Source: Amycolatopsis decaplanina DSM 44594
Lineage (GTDB): Bacteria; Actinomycetota; Actinomycetes; Mycobacteriales; Pseudonocardiaceae
Direction: 5' to 3'
DNA: 64,000 nucleotides
Assembly (NCBI RefSeq): GCF_000342005.1
Contig: NZ_AOHO01000055.1
Span: forward strand, 1-64,000
Part shown: one piece after another, positions 1 through 8,012 of the stretch
Layout: every line of letters starts with the position of its first letter
Numbering within the stretch: position 1 is the first letter of the stretch
Notes under the pieces: generated by a model
Databases searched by the model: none
Seen by the model: only the letters and a program-made list of their open reading frames with translations
Told to the model about the DNA's origin: nothing
Program-made: the position numbers and the translations under genes

Positions 1-131
1 AGCCGAGCGCCTGCGTAATCTACTGACGACCACATAGGCCATCAGGTGTTGCGAAGACCCCGAGAATCCGCCCACCGGCGACGGGCCCCTCGCCATGCCC
101 GAACCAAACCGCACGGCCGAGGTCGAGGTTT

Positions 132-194
132 CGAAGTACGTGAAGGCCCCCTTCATTGCGCTAGGCGCAAGCAAGGGGGCCTTCACGTACTTCG
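132..194. repeat. Long perfect hairpin, family A copy 1
   Basis: Two 22-nt arms (132-153 and 173-194) are perfect reverse complements. The 19-nt loop itself contains a second stem, TTGCGC/GCGCAA at 156-161 and 165-170. The arm core GTGAAGGCCCCCTT recurs in a second hairpin at 27556-27606. The element lies about 27 nt beyond the stop of the TetR gene that ends at 221, so here it could serve as a factor-independent terminator, although no T-tract follows. The rest of 1-220 shows no gene I can support. Confidence 0.85.
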
Positions 195-220
195 GGCGGC
201 GCATGAACCGCGACACCCCG

Positions 221-853
221 TCAAGCCGACTCCAGATAGGCCAACGCCATCTCGGTCGTCTCACGCGCCCAACCGTCCCAGCTCAGGCCGTCCGACCAGA
301 ACCGGCCGCTGGCGGCCCGGTGCACACAGGATCCGATGATGGTCCGGCTCATCATCCGGATCGCCTGCTCCCCGTCCGGCCGGCGGATCTCTTCCAGGCA
401 CGGTCGAGCGGCGTCCACGAATTCGCGCTGGATCGTGGCCAGCGCTTGGAGGCCACGATCGCGCCCCTCGGCGCGCTGGCTGTCGAGCAGCTCGGAGAAG
501 ATCCGGTCGTGACGGGCGAAAGTCCGCGCCAGAGCCTGGGTGAACGCGTCGACAAGCCCGCTCAACCCCGGCGCCGCGGAGCCAAGCGCTTCGCTGACGG
601 CGGTCTCCAATTGTCCGAGCAGCTCGTCTTTCACGGCGTACAGCAGCTGGTTCTTGCCGGAAAACCGGCGATAGATCGCGCCCACCGACATCCCAGCCTG
701 CTCGGCGACCGCCGCGACGGTGAACTCCTCGAAGCCCTGGCCTGCCAGAACGTGCTCGGCGGCGGCCAGCACCTTCTGCAGGGACTCCCGGCTGCGGGCT
801 TGCTGCGGCGGGCGGAAGCCCTGATCGACGGATAGCTGACTCACCGGCCGCAC
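221..853 (-). CDS. TetR/AcrR family transcriptional regulator
   Basis: A 210-aa protein with an N-terminal TetR helix-turn-helix (about residues 20-65, including EFTVAAVAEQAGMSVGAIYRRF) followed by a helical ligand-binding domain of normal family length. It is predicted to be a DNA-binding repressor released by a small molecule; the ligand cannot be read from the sequence. It starts at a GTG (851-853); an in-frame GTG at 842-844 is a possible alternative. It is divergent from the ABC ATPase gene at 920, and a TetR-like inverted repeat (870-891) lies between them, so it probably controls itself and perhaps that ATPase. Confidence 0.85.
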   Translation of the reverse strand: MRPVSQLSVDQGFRPPQQARSRESLQKVLAAAEHVLAGQGFEEFTVAAVAEQAGMSVGAIYRRFSGKNQLLYAVKDELLGQLETAVSEALGSAAPGLSGLVDAFTQALARTFARHDRIFSELLDSQRAEGRDRGLQALATIQREFVDAARPCLEEIRRPDGEQAIRMMSRTIIGSCVHRAASGRFWSDGLSWDGWARETTEMALAYLESA

Positions 854-869
854 GTTACCGCACTCAAAA

Positions 870-891
870 GCGAATGATAACTTCCGTTCGC
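870..891. promoter_or_regulatory. Putative TetR operator
   Basis: GCGAATG and CGTTCGC form an imperfect inverted repeat (6 of 7 positions) with an 8-nt spacer, in the 66-nt gap between the divergent TetR and ABC ATPase genes. Size and position suit a TetR dimer site. This is inference from symmetry and location only. Confidence 0.4.
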
Positions 892-919
892 ATCTGACGA
901 GGGCGAGGAGGCCGGCACC

Positions 920-1666
920 GTGGTGAGCATCGAGGTACAGGGCGCCTACGTCGACTTCCCGATTTTCGACGCCAAGACCCGGTCACTGAAGAAACAGGTG
1001 CTCGGCAAGGTCGGCGGCAAGATCGGGACCGACGCGAAAGTCCCGGTCATCGAGGCGCTGCGGGACATCTCCCTGTCCCTGAGCGAGGGCGATCGCGTCG
1101 GCCTGGTCGGGCACAACGGCGCGGGCAAGTCCACGCTCCTGCGGTTGCTGTCCGGCATCTACGAGCCGACCAGGGGCAGCGCGCGGGTCGTCGGGCGGAT
1201 CGCGCCGGTGTTCGACCTCGGCGTGGGGCTGGATCCCGAGGTCTCGGGACACGAGAACATCCTGATCCGGGGCCTGTTCCTCGGCATGAGCCGCAAACAG
1301 ATGGAGAAACGGGTCGACGACATCGCCGAGTTCACCGAACTGGGCGACTACTTGCACCTGCCTTTGCGCACCTATTCCGCGGGCATGCGAGTACGGCTCG
1401 CGCTCGGCGTGGTCACCACCATCGATCCCGAGATCCTCATCCTCGACGAGGGTCTCGGCGCGATCGACGCCGCTTTCCTCACCAAGGCACGCGAACGCCT
1501 GGTCGACCTCGCCCGCCGCTCGGGCGTGCTGGTGTTCGCATCGCACTCGGACGAACTGCTGCGCGAACTGTGCACCACCGCCCTCTGGATGGACGAAGGC
1601 CGGATCCGCGCGCGCGGCTCATTGAACGCGGTTCTCGCCGAATATCACGAGGTCCTTCGCGCGTAG
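920..1666 (+). CDS. ABC transporter ATP-binding protein, polysaccharide-export (Wzt/RfbE) type
   Basis: A 248-aa nucleotide-binding subunit with Walker A GHNGAGKST (about residues 63-71), the signature YSAGMRVRLALG typical of polysaccharide exporters, Walker B ILILDEGLGAID and a switch His in FASHSDEL. Relatives power export of O-antigen, teichoic acid or the mycobacterial galactan precursor from the cytoplasmic side. The short form without a C-terminal carbohydrate-binding domain resembles the galactan-type ATPase. It starts at GTG 920 with GAGGAG about 9 nt upstream. No permease gene lies next to it in this window, which is unusual. Its 3' end overlaps the convergent DUF6986 gene by 22 nt. 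Confidence 0.85.
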   Translation: MVSIEVQGAYVDFPIFDAKTRSLKKQVLGKVGGKIGTDAKVPVIEALRDISLSLSEGDRVGLVGHNGAGKSTLLRLLSGIYEPTRGSARVVGRIAPVFDLGVGLDPEVSGHENILIRGLFLGMSRKQMEKRVDDIAEFTELGDYLHLPLRTYSAGMRVRLALGVVTTIDPEILILDEGLGAIDAAFLTKARERLVDLARRSGVLVFASHSDELLRELCTTALWMDEGRIRARGSLNAVLAEYHEVLRA

Positions 1667-2841
1667 CCGTCCAACTCCGCCCGGGAAAACGAAAGCTCTC
1701 CCACGTCCACGGCTCCGCAGTCCAGCCCTCGCAACAAGAAACCCGCCAGAGCCTGCGCGGTCGCCGGCTCGTCCAGCACACCACGCCCGGTCTGGTCCGC
1801 GTAGTCCCGCAAGCGGCCCAGCGCCTCCGGGAAGCCCTCGCGGAAGAACGCGTACGTGGCGGCGAACCGGGTCGGCAACTGGTGCGGGTGCAGATCCCAG
1901 CCCTGGTAGAAGCCGCGTTCGAGGGATCGCCGCACCAGCCGCAGATGTTCGCGCCAGGCCGGGAGGATCGCGTCGCCGACGGGCAGCTTGTTCGTCGAGC
2001 CGTCCGAAAGCCGGACGCCGGTGCCCGCGGCCGAAACCTGCATGAGCTGCTTGGCGAAATCGGCGGCCGGGTGTTCCATGCTCTGGTACTCGGCGCTGAT
2101 CCCGAGACCGGCGCTGTAGTCGTAGGTGCCGTAGTGCAGTCCTGAACACCGGCCGCGCGCGGCTTCGATGATCCGCGGGACCGCCACCGTCCCGGCGGTG
2201 TCCACAATGGACTGCGCCGTCTCGATCTGGACTTCGAACCGCAGCGCGCCGTCAGGCAGGCCGTATGCGGATTCGAGGCGCTCCACGACATCCGCCGCCA
2301 CTTCGACCTGTTCGACAGCGGTCACCTTCGGCAGCGTGACGACGAAACCTTCCGGCAGCGGACCGCTTTCCAGCAACCCGGTCAGAAAGAGATCGAGCGT
2401 GCGGATGCCGCGACGGCGGGTCGCCTGCTCGAAGCTCTTGAACCGGATGCCGACGAACGGCGTGCCGCCCGTGACGGCGAGGGTCCGCCCCGCGGCGAGC
2501 GCGGTGGCGTCCTCCTCGTCGTCGCCCGGCCTGCCGAGGCCGTCCTCGAAGTCGATCCGCAGATCTTCGATCGGCTCGGTCAGCAGTTTGGTCCGGACCC
2601 GGTCGGCGATGTCCGCGTCCAGGCCCAGCTGATCGGCGTGCTCGCCGAAGACCCGCAGGGCCTGTTTGCCCCAGTCCGCCACGAGCCGCGTCTTGTACCG
2701 CGACGCGGGCACGTACACGGTGTGCACGGGCTGGCGGCCGGGCGGCTCGCCGGGGTACTTGGCCGCGACGCGCGCGTCCGCCTCGGCGAGGCGCGCGTCC
2801 GCGGCGGTGTAGACGTCCTCGGTGAGCCGCCCGTTCCCCAT
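1645..2841 (-). CDS. DUF6986 / HpcH-HpaI aldolase-like protein
   Basis: A 398-aa protein of the citrate-lyase-beta / HpcH aldolase superfamily, of the type annotated DUF6986. Motifs seen are EVQIETAQSI and HYGTYDYSAGLG, as expected for a metal-binding TIM-barrel lyase, plus GWDLHPHQLPTR near the C-terminus. It starts 4 nt after the malate synthase stop, so the two are co-transcribed and probably translationally linked. The context suggests a C-C lyase or hydrolase acting on a malate- or glyoxylate-related metabolite. The reaction is not established from sequence. Confidence 0.75.
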   Translation of the reverse strand: MGNGRLTEDVYTAADARLAEADARVAAKYPGEPPGRQPVHTVYVPASRYKTRLVADWGKQALRVFGEHADQLGLDADIADRVRTKLLTEPIEDLRIDFEDGLGRPGDDEEDATALAAGRTLAVTGGTPFVGIRFKSFEQATRRRGIRTLDLFLTGLLESGPLPEGFVVTLPKVTAVEQVEVAADVVERLESAYGLPDGALRFEVQIETAQSIVDTAGTVAVPRIIEAARGRCSGLHYGTYDYSAGLGISAEYQSMEHPAADFAKQLMQVSAAGTGVRLSDGSTNKLPVGDAILPAWREHLRLVRRSLERGFYQGWDLHPHQLPTRFAATYAFFREGFPEALGRLRDYADQTGRGVLDEPATAQALAGFLLRGLDCGAVDVGELSFSRAELDGYARRTS

Positions 2842-2845
2842 CTGT

Positions 2846-4423
2846 CTACTTGATCCGTTCGTAGGCGGGCAGGGTCAGGAAGTCCGGGAACTCGTCGGCG
2901 AGCGCGACCTGCTCGAACAGCTCGACGGCGGGCTCCAGCAGCTCCGGCTTGATCTCCGCGGCGAGTTCGCCGCGGACCTCGGCCAGCACGCCGCGCACCA
3001 GTTCCCCGGTGACCTTGTCGCCGGTGTCGAGCAGCGTGCCGTTGCGCACCCATTGCCACACCTGCGAACGCGAGATCTCCGCGGTGGCCGCGTCCTCCAT
3101 CAGGTTGTGGATGGCCGCCGCGCCGTTTCCGCCGAGCCAGGAGGCGATGTAGCGGATGCCGACGTCGACGGCGGCACGCAGACCGGCCGCGGTGGCGCCA
3201 CCCGGCGTCGAAGCCGCGTCGAGCAGCTGGTCGGCGGTGACGGACACCTCGTCGCGGGTGCGGTCGAGCTGGTTCGGCTTGTCGCCGAGGACCTTGTCGA
3301 ACTCCTCGCGGCAGATGTCCACCATGCCGGGGTGCGCGACCCAGGAGCCGTCGAAGCCGTCGCCCGCCTCGCGGCTCTTGTCGGCGCGGACCTTGTCGAG
3401 CGCCGCGGCGGTGACTTCCGGGTCCTTGCGGTTCGGGATGAACGCGGCCATGCCGCCGATCGCGAACGCGCCCCGCTTGTGACAGGTGCGCACCAGAAGT
3501 TCGGTGTACGCGCGCATGAACGGCGCGGTCATGGTGACCGAGTTGCGGTCCGGCAGCACGAACTTCTCGCCCGCGTCGCGGAAGTACTTGATGACGCTGA
3601 ACAGGTAGTCCCAGCGGCCGGCGTTGAGGCCGGAGGCGTGCTCGCGCAGTTCGTAGAGGATCTCTTCCATCTCGAACGCGGCCGGGATGGTCTCGATCAG
3701 CACGGTCGCGCGGACGGTGCCGTGCTCGATGCCGAGCGTCTTCTCCGCGTGGGTGAAGACGTCGTTCCAGAGCCGGGCTTCGAGGTGGCTCTCCATCTTC
3801 GGCAGGTAGAAGTACGGGCCCTTGCCGCGGTTGAGCAGCTCCTGCGCGTTGTGGAAGAAGTGCAGGCCGAAGTCGACCAGCGCGCCGACGGCCTGGCGTC
3901 CGCCGAAGGACAGGCCTCGCTCGTCGAGGTGCCAACCGCGCGGGCGGACGACGATGGTCGCGTGCTCGACGTCGTCACGCAGCGCGTAGCTCTTGCCGCC
4001 GCTCTCCAGCGTGATGGTCTCGCGGACCGCGTCGTACAGGTTGACCTGGCCGGACACGACGTTCGCCCAGTGTGGCGTGTTGGCGTCCTCGAGGTCGGCG
4101 AGCCAGACCTTGGCGCCGGAGTTCAGCGCGTTGATGGTCATCTTGCGGTCGGTCGGGCCGGTGATCTCGACGCGGCGGTCGCGCAGGGCGGGCGGGGCCT
4201 CGGCCACCTTCCAGTCGCCCTCGCGGATCTCCTTGGTCTCGGGCAGGAAGTCGAGTTTGCCCGTGGTCCTGGCTTCCTCGCGGCGCTTGCTCCTGGCCTG
4301 CAGCAGCTCGTCGCGGCGGGCGGCGAAGGCCTCGTGCAGGCCGGCGAGGAAGGCGAGCGCCTCCGGCGTGAGGATTTCGTCCCCGCGCTCGACCGGATCG
4401 CCGAGCACCTGAGCTTCAGACAT
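2846..4423 (-). CDS. aceB: Malate synthase A
   Basis: A 525-aa protein that condenses glyoxylate with acetyl-CoA to give malate in the glyoxylate shunt. Family landmarks include EHASGLNAGRWDYLFS (the malate synthase signature region), TMTAPFMRAY and AFAIGGMAAFIP, and the length is normal for isoform A. I prefer ATG 4421-4423 (MSEAQ) over GTG 4430-4432 because GGGGTG lies 6 nt before the ATG. The gene is followed by the DUF6986 gene and is divergent from an IclR regulator, with an IclR-like site at 4482-4499. No isocitrate lyase gene is present in the window. Confidence 0.95.
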   Translation of the reverse strand: MSEAQVLGDPVERGDEILTPEALAFLAGLHEAFAARRDELLQARSKRREEARTTGKLDFLPETKEIREGDWKVAEAPPALRDRRVEITGPTDRKMTINALNSGAKVWLADLEDANTPHWANVVSGQVNLYDAVRETITLESGGKSYALRDDVEHATIVVRPRGWHLDERGLSFGGRQAVGALVDFGLHFFHNAQELLNRGKGPYFYLPKMESHLEARLWNDVFTHAEKTLGIEHGTVRATVLIETIPAAFEMEEILYELREHASGLNAGRWDYLFSVIKYFRDAGEKFVLPDRNSVTMTAPFMRAYTELLVRTCHKRGAFAIGGMAAFIPNRKDPEVTAAALDKVRADKSREAGDGFDGSWVAHPGMVDICREEFDKVLGDKPNQLDRTRDEVSVTADQLLDAASTPGGATAAGLRAAVDVGIRYIASWLGGNGAAAIHNLMEDAATAEISRSQVWQWVRNGTLLDTGDKVTGELVRGVLAEVRGELAAEIKPELLEPAVELFEQVALADEFPDFLTLPAYERIK

Positions 4424-4481
4424 GAGTAACACCCCGAGTTCGGATAAATAACGTCCCTACGGTTTTACATGACGGACTATA

Positions 4482-4499
4482 GTTTCTGCATAGCGGAAC
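4482..4499. promoter_or_regulatory. Putative IclR-family operator between aceB and its regulator
   Basis: GTTTCTGCATAGCGGAAC is an imperfect inverted repeat of the size bound by IclR proteins, lying in the 103-nt gap between divergent aceB and the IclR gene. The block TTCTGCATA also occurs in the symmetric site upstream of pcaI (62047-62065), whose operon likewise carries an IclR gene. The region is locally AT-rich (taaataacg, gactatag), as expected of a promoter. Confidence 0.5.
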
Positions 4500-4526
4500 C
4501 TCAACGCCGACGTAAGGAGTACCACG

Positions 4527-5303
4527 GTGGCAGCGGAGAAGAACGGGCGTGATGGCGGCGTCCAGTCACTTCAGCGGGCCTTCGAGCTCCTCGAGCATCT
4601 CGCGGACACCGGCGGGGAGGCGAGTCTTTCGGAGCTGGCGACGCTGTCCGGGCTGCCGATGCCGACCATCCACCGGCTGATCAGGACACTGGTGGACCTG
4701 GGCTACGTCCGGCAGAACACCAATCGCCGGTACGCCCTGGGCGCCCGGCTCATCCGGCTCGGCGAGAACGCCAGCATGCAGTTCGGCTCGTGGGCGCGCC
4801 CGCTGCTCGCGGAACTGGTCGACGAGGTCGGCGAGACCGCGAACCTCGCCGTCCTGGAACGGGACGAGGTCGTCTACGTCGCCCAGGTGCCTTCGAAGCA
4901 CTCGATGCGAATGTTCACCGAGGTCGGACGGCGTCTCTTGCCGCACGGCACCGGCGTGGGGAAGGCGATGCTCGCGCACCTGCCGTCCGACGACGTCACG
5001 GCGCTGCTCGCGCGGACCGGAATGCCCTCGTACACCGAGCACACCTTCACCGACCAGGACGCGCTCCTGCGCGAGCTGGCGAAGATCGCCCAACAGGGTT
5101 ACGCGCTCGACGAAGCGGAGCAGGAACTGGGCGTCCGCTGCGTGGCCGTCGCGGTCCCGGGCGCGCCGGTGCCGGCGGCCGTCTCGGTGTCCGGGCCTTC
5201 GGGACGGCTCACGATGGAGGCGGTCGAGCGGATCGCGCCCGTCGTCCAGCGGATCGCGACCTCACTCGGCTCGACCCTTTCGCGGGACGGGGTCACCGTT
5301 TGA
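4527..5303 (+). CDS. IclR family transcriptional regulator
   Basis: A 258-aa regulator with an N-terminal winged helix (about residues 12-70, VQSLQRAFELLEHL and LPMPTIHRLIRTLVDLGYV) and a C-terminal IclR effector domain (FTEVGRRLLPHGTGVGKAMLAHL; ELGVRCVAVAVPG). It starts at GTG 4527 with AAGGAG 7 nt upstream. Being divergent from aceB, it probably regulates the glyoxylate-shunt genes in response to glyoxylate or a related acid, as known for E. coli IclR and AllR. Its stop lies 7 nt from the convergent ftsY stop. Confidence 0.9.
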   Translation: MAAEKNGRDGGVQSLQRAFELLEHLADTGGEASLSELATLSGLPMPTIHRLIRTLVDLGYVRQNTNRRYALGARLIRLGENASMQFGSWARPLLAELVDEVGETANLAVLERDEVVYVAQVPSKHSMRMFTEVGRRLLPHGTGVGKAMLAHLPSDDVTALLARTGMPSYTEHTFTDQDALLRELAKIAQQGYALDEAEQELGVRCVAVAVPGAPVPAAVSVSGPSGRLTMEAVERIAPVVQRIATSLGSTLSRDGVTV

Positions 5304-5310
5304 GCATCCG

Positions 5311-6636
5311 CTAGCTGCTCAGAAGCGCTTCCACGAACGCGCCCGGCTCGAACGGCGCCAGGTCGTCCGGCCCCTCGCCGAGGCCGACCAGCTTGACCGG
5401 CACACCGAGTTCGCGCTGCACCTGGAAGACGATGCCGCCCTTCGCGGTGCCGTCCAGTTTGGTCAGGACGATGCCGGTGACGTCGATGACCTCCGAGAAC
5501 ACGCGCGCCTGCATCAGCCCGTTCTGCCCGGTGGTGGCGTCGAGCACCAGCAGCACCTCGTCGACCTTCGCCTGCTTCTCGACGACTCGCTTGACCTTGC
5601 CCAGCTCGTCCATCAGGCCGGTCTTGGTGTGCAGACGGCCGGCGGTGTCGACCAGGACCGCGTCCACACCCGCCTCGGTGCCGCGTTTGACGGCGTCGAA
5701 GGCGACCGCCGCCGGGTCGGCGCCTTCCTTGCCGCGCACGACCTCCGCGCCGACCCGCTCGGCCCACGTCTGCAATTGGTCCGCCGCGGCGGCGCGGAAG
5801 GTGTCGGCCGCGCCGAGCACCACGGTGCTCCCCTGCGCGACGAGCACCCGGGCGAGTTTGCCGGTGGTGGTGGTCTTGCCGGTGCCGTTGACGCCGGCGA
5901 TCAGCACGACGGCGGGCTGCTTCACCCCGTCGACGGTGTGCGGCAGCGCGCGGACGGCCCGGACCGCGTCGGTCGACAGCGCGGAGGTCAGCACCTCCTG
6001 CAAGACCGCGCGCGCCTCCTCCGACGTCCGCACGGCGCGGCGCTTCAGCTCGTCGCGAAGGCGCTCGACGATCTCGGTGGTCGTCGCGGCGCCCAGGTCC
6101 GCCATGAGCAGCGTGTCCTCGACGTCCTGCCAGGAGTCCTCGTCCAGGTCGCCGGCGCCCAGCAGGCCGAGCAGGCTCTGCCCGAACACCGAACGGGACT
6201 TGCCGAGCCTGCCGCGCAGCCGCTCCAGTCGGCCGGTGGCCGGGGCGATCTCCTCGGCGGGAGCGGGCTCGGGAGCGGGCTCGGGCGCCGCTTCCTCGGC
6301 GGGTTCGGGAAGTTCGACGTCGCGCACCGTGCGCTGCGCGGAATCCCTCGGCACCGCCGCGTCGTCCCCGACGGCGGGCTGGCCGTCGGTCTCCGGGCGA
6401 TCCTCGACCGGGTGTTCCGGTTCCTCGGCCTCTTCGGTCTTTTCGCCACCCGGGGCGAGCGCGATCCCGCCTGTCGCGGTATAGCCGCCGCCCTTCGGCT
6501 TCTCGACGACGTCGGCAGCCTTGGACTCGTCCAGGCTGATCCGGCGGCGGCGCGCGATGAGCAGGCCGGCCACCAGAACGGCGACCAGGACCACGACGGC
6601 AACGACAACGATCCAGAACCAGGGGCTACTCGACAC
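5311..6636 (-). CDS. ftsY: Signal recognition particle receptor FtsY
   Basis: A 441-aa SRP receptor GTPase that delivers ribosome-nascent-chain complexes to the Sec/YidC machinery. One N-terminal membrane helix (FWIVVVAVVVLVAVLVAGLL) is followed by an acidic Pro/Glu-rich linker (about 60-150) and the NG domain. GTPase motifs seen are GVNGTGKTTTTGKLA, DTFRAAAADQL, DTAGRLHTK and TKLDGTAKGG. I chose GTG 6634-6636 because GAGGA sits just upstream and the membrane helix follows at once; an upstream ATG at 6735 would add 33 unlikely residues. In many actinobacteria ftsY follows smc directly, but here anmK and a symporter lie between them on the other strand. Confidence 0.95.
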   Translation of the reverse strand: MSSSPWFWIVVVAVVVLVAVLVAGLLIARRRRISLDESKAADVVEKPKGGGYTATGGIALAPGGEKTEEAEEPEHPVEDRPETDGQPAVGDDAAVPRDSAQRTVRDVELPEPAEEAAPEPAPEPAPAEEIAPATGRLERLRGRLGKSRSVFGQSLLGLLGAGDLDEDSWQDVEDTLLMADLGAATTTEIVERLRDELKRRAVRTSEEARAVLQEVLTSALSTDAVRAVRALPHTVDGVKQPAVVLIAGVNGTGKTTTTGKLARVLVAQGSTVVLGAADTFRAAAADQLQTWAERVGAEVVRGKEGADPAAVAFDAVKRGTEAGVDAVLVDTAGRLHTKTGLMDELGKVKRVVEKQAKVDEVLLVLDATTGQNGLMQARVFSEVIDVTGIVLTKLDGTAKGGIVFQVQRELGVPVKLVGLGEGPDDLAPFEPGAFVEALLSS

Positions 6637-6788
6637 GGCGCCATCCTCGCATCCGCATCCCGCCGCGCTCAGACGCCCCACGGGAAGGAAGCCGATCTTG
6701 TCACCTACCCACTGGATAGGACTCATTTCGGACAAGAAGAAACGGTCTCGCTTGCGCGGTCTCCCGGACGACGGCTAGACCACTCCGA

Positions 6789-8003
6789 ATGACGGTTTTC
6801 TCCGGCACTGGGGTCCGGGTGATCGGACTCATCTCCGGCACATCGATCGACGGAATCGACGTGGCGGCCGCCGAACTGCGCGCCGACGGGGACACCGTGG
6901 TGCTCTCGCCACTCGGGCAGCTCGAAGTCCCTTATCCCGAAACACTCCGCGAAGCCTTGCTCGCCGCTCTGCCGCCGAATCCCTGCGACGCCGAACAGCT
7001 CACGAAACTCGACACCCTGGTGGGCCAGGCCTTCGCCGAGGCGGCCACGCGCGGCGTCGAGGAACTGGCCGGCGGCGAGGCGGACGTCGTCGCCTCGCTG
7101 GGCCAGACGGTGTTCCACTGGGTCGAGGACGGCATCGCGCGCGGCACACTGCAACTGGGGAACCCGGCTTGGATCGCCGAACGCACCGGACTGCCGGTGG
7201 TCGCCGACCTGCGCGTGCGCGACGTCGCCGCCGGCGGGCACGGCGCGCCGCTCGCGAGCACGCTGGACGCGTTGTGGCTACGGGAAATGGCCGCGCTCGG
7301 CCCGGTCGCGGCGCTGAACATCGGCGGGATCGCGAACATCACCGTGGTCCCCGCGGACGGTGCGGTCCTCGCCTACGACACCGGGCCCGGCAACGCCCTG
7401 ATGGACATCGCCGCGCACCGCGTCACCGGCGGCGTTCAGCGCGCCGACCTCGGCGGCGCGCTCGCCCTGCGCGGCTCCGTCCGGCCCGACCTGCTGGCCA
7501 GACTCCTGCTCGATCCCTACTACGCGGCCGCGCCGCCGAAGTCCACCGGCAAGGAACTGTTCCACGTCGCGTACCTCGACACGGCGCTCGACGGGCTCCC
7601 GCCGGTCGGTGCGGAAGACCTCCTGGCGACGCTGACCGAACTGACCGCGGTGACGATCGCCGCGGAATGCCGTCGCCACGACACGGCCACGGTGATCGTC
7701 TCCGGCGGCGGTGCCGACAACCCGGCGCTGATGGCCGCGCTCGCCAGGAACCTGCCGGGTACGGCACTGAAGACCAGCGACGACCACGGCCTGCCGCGCG
7801 CGGGCAAAGAGGCATACCTGACCATTCTGCTCGGCTGGCTGACCTGGTCCGGCGTCCCGGGGAACCTCCCGTCGGCGACCGGTGCCCGCGGCGACCGGCT
7901 GCTCGGCAGCATCACCCCGGGCGCGGGCCCCCTGCGGCTCCCCGCCCCGCACAGCTCAACCGTGACCCGGCTACGGGTAGCGGCGAAGACCGGCGAGCGA
8001 TAG
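6789..8003 (+). CDS. anmK: Anhydro-N-acetylmuramic acid kinase
   Basis: A 404-aa kinase that opens and phosphorylates 1,6-anhydro-MurNAc to MurNAc-6-phosphate in cell-wall recycling. The N-terminal phosphate-binding loop reads GLISGTSIDGID (family GMSGTSxDGID). Other landmarks are SLGQTVFHW, LQLGNPAWIAERTGLPVVADLRVRD, NIGGIANITV and VSGGGADNPALM. The following symporter gene begins 9 nt after its stop, with the SD overlapping the stop codon, so the pair is co-transcribed. This suggests recovery of a cell-wall sugar, although the symporter substrate is unproven. Confidence 0.95.
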   Translation: MTVFSGTGVRVIGLISGTSIDGIDVAAAELRADGDTVVLSPLGQLEVPYPETLREALLAALPPNPCDAEQLTKLDTLVGQAFAEAATRGVEELAGGEADVVASLGQTVFHWVEDGIARGTLQLGNPAWIAERTGLPVVADLRVRDVAAGGHGAPLASTLDALWLREMAALGPVAALNIGGIANITVVPADGAVLAYDTGPGNALMDIAAHRVTGGVQRADLGGALALRGSVRPDLLARLLLDPYYAAAPPKSTGKELFHVAYLDTALDGLPPVGAEDLLATLTELTAVTIAAECRRHDTATVIVSGGGADNPALMAALARNLPGTALKTSDDHGLPRAGKEAYLTILLGWLTWSGVPGNLPSATGARGDRLLGSITPGAGPLRLPAPHSSTVTRLRVAAKTGER

Positions 8004-8012
8004 GAGATACGG

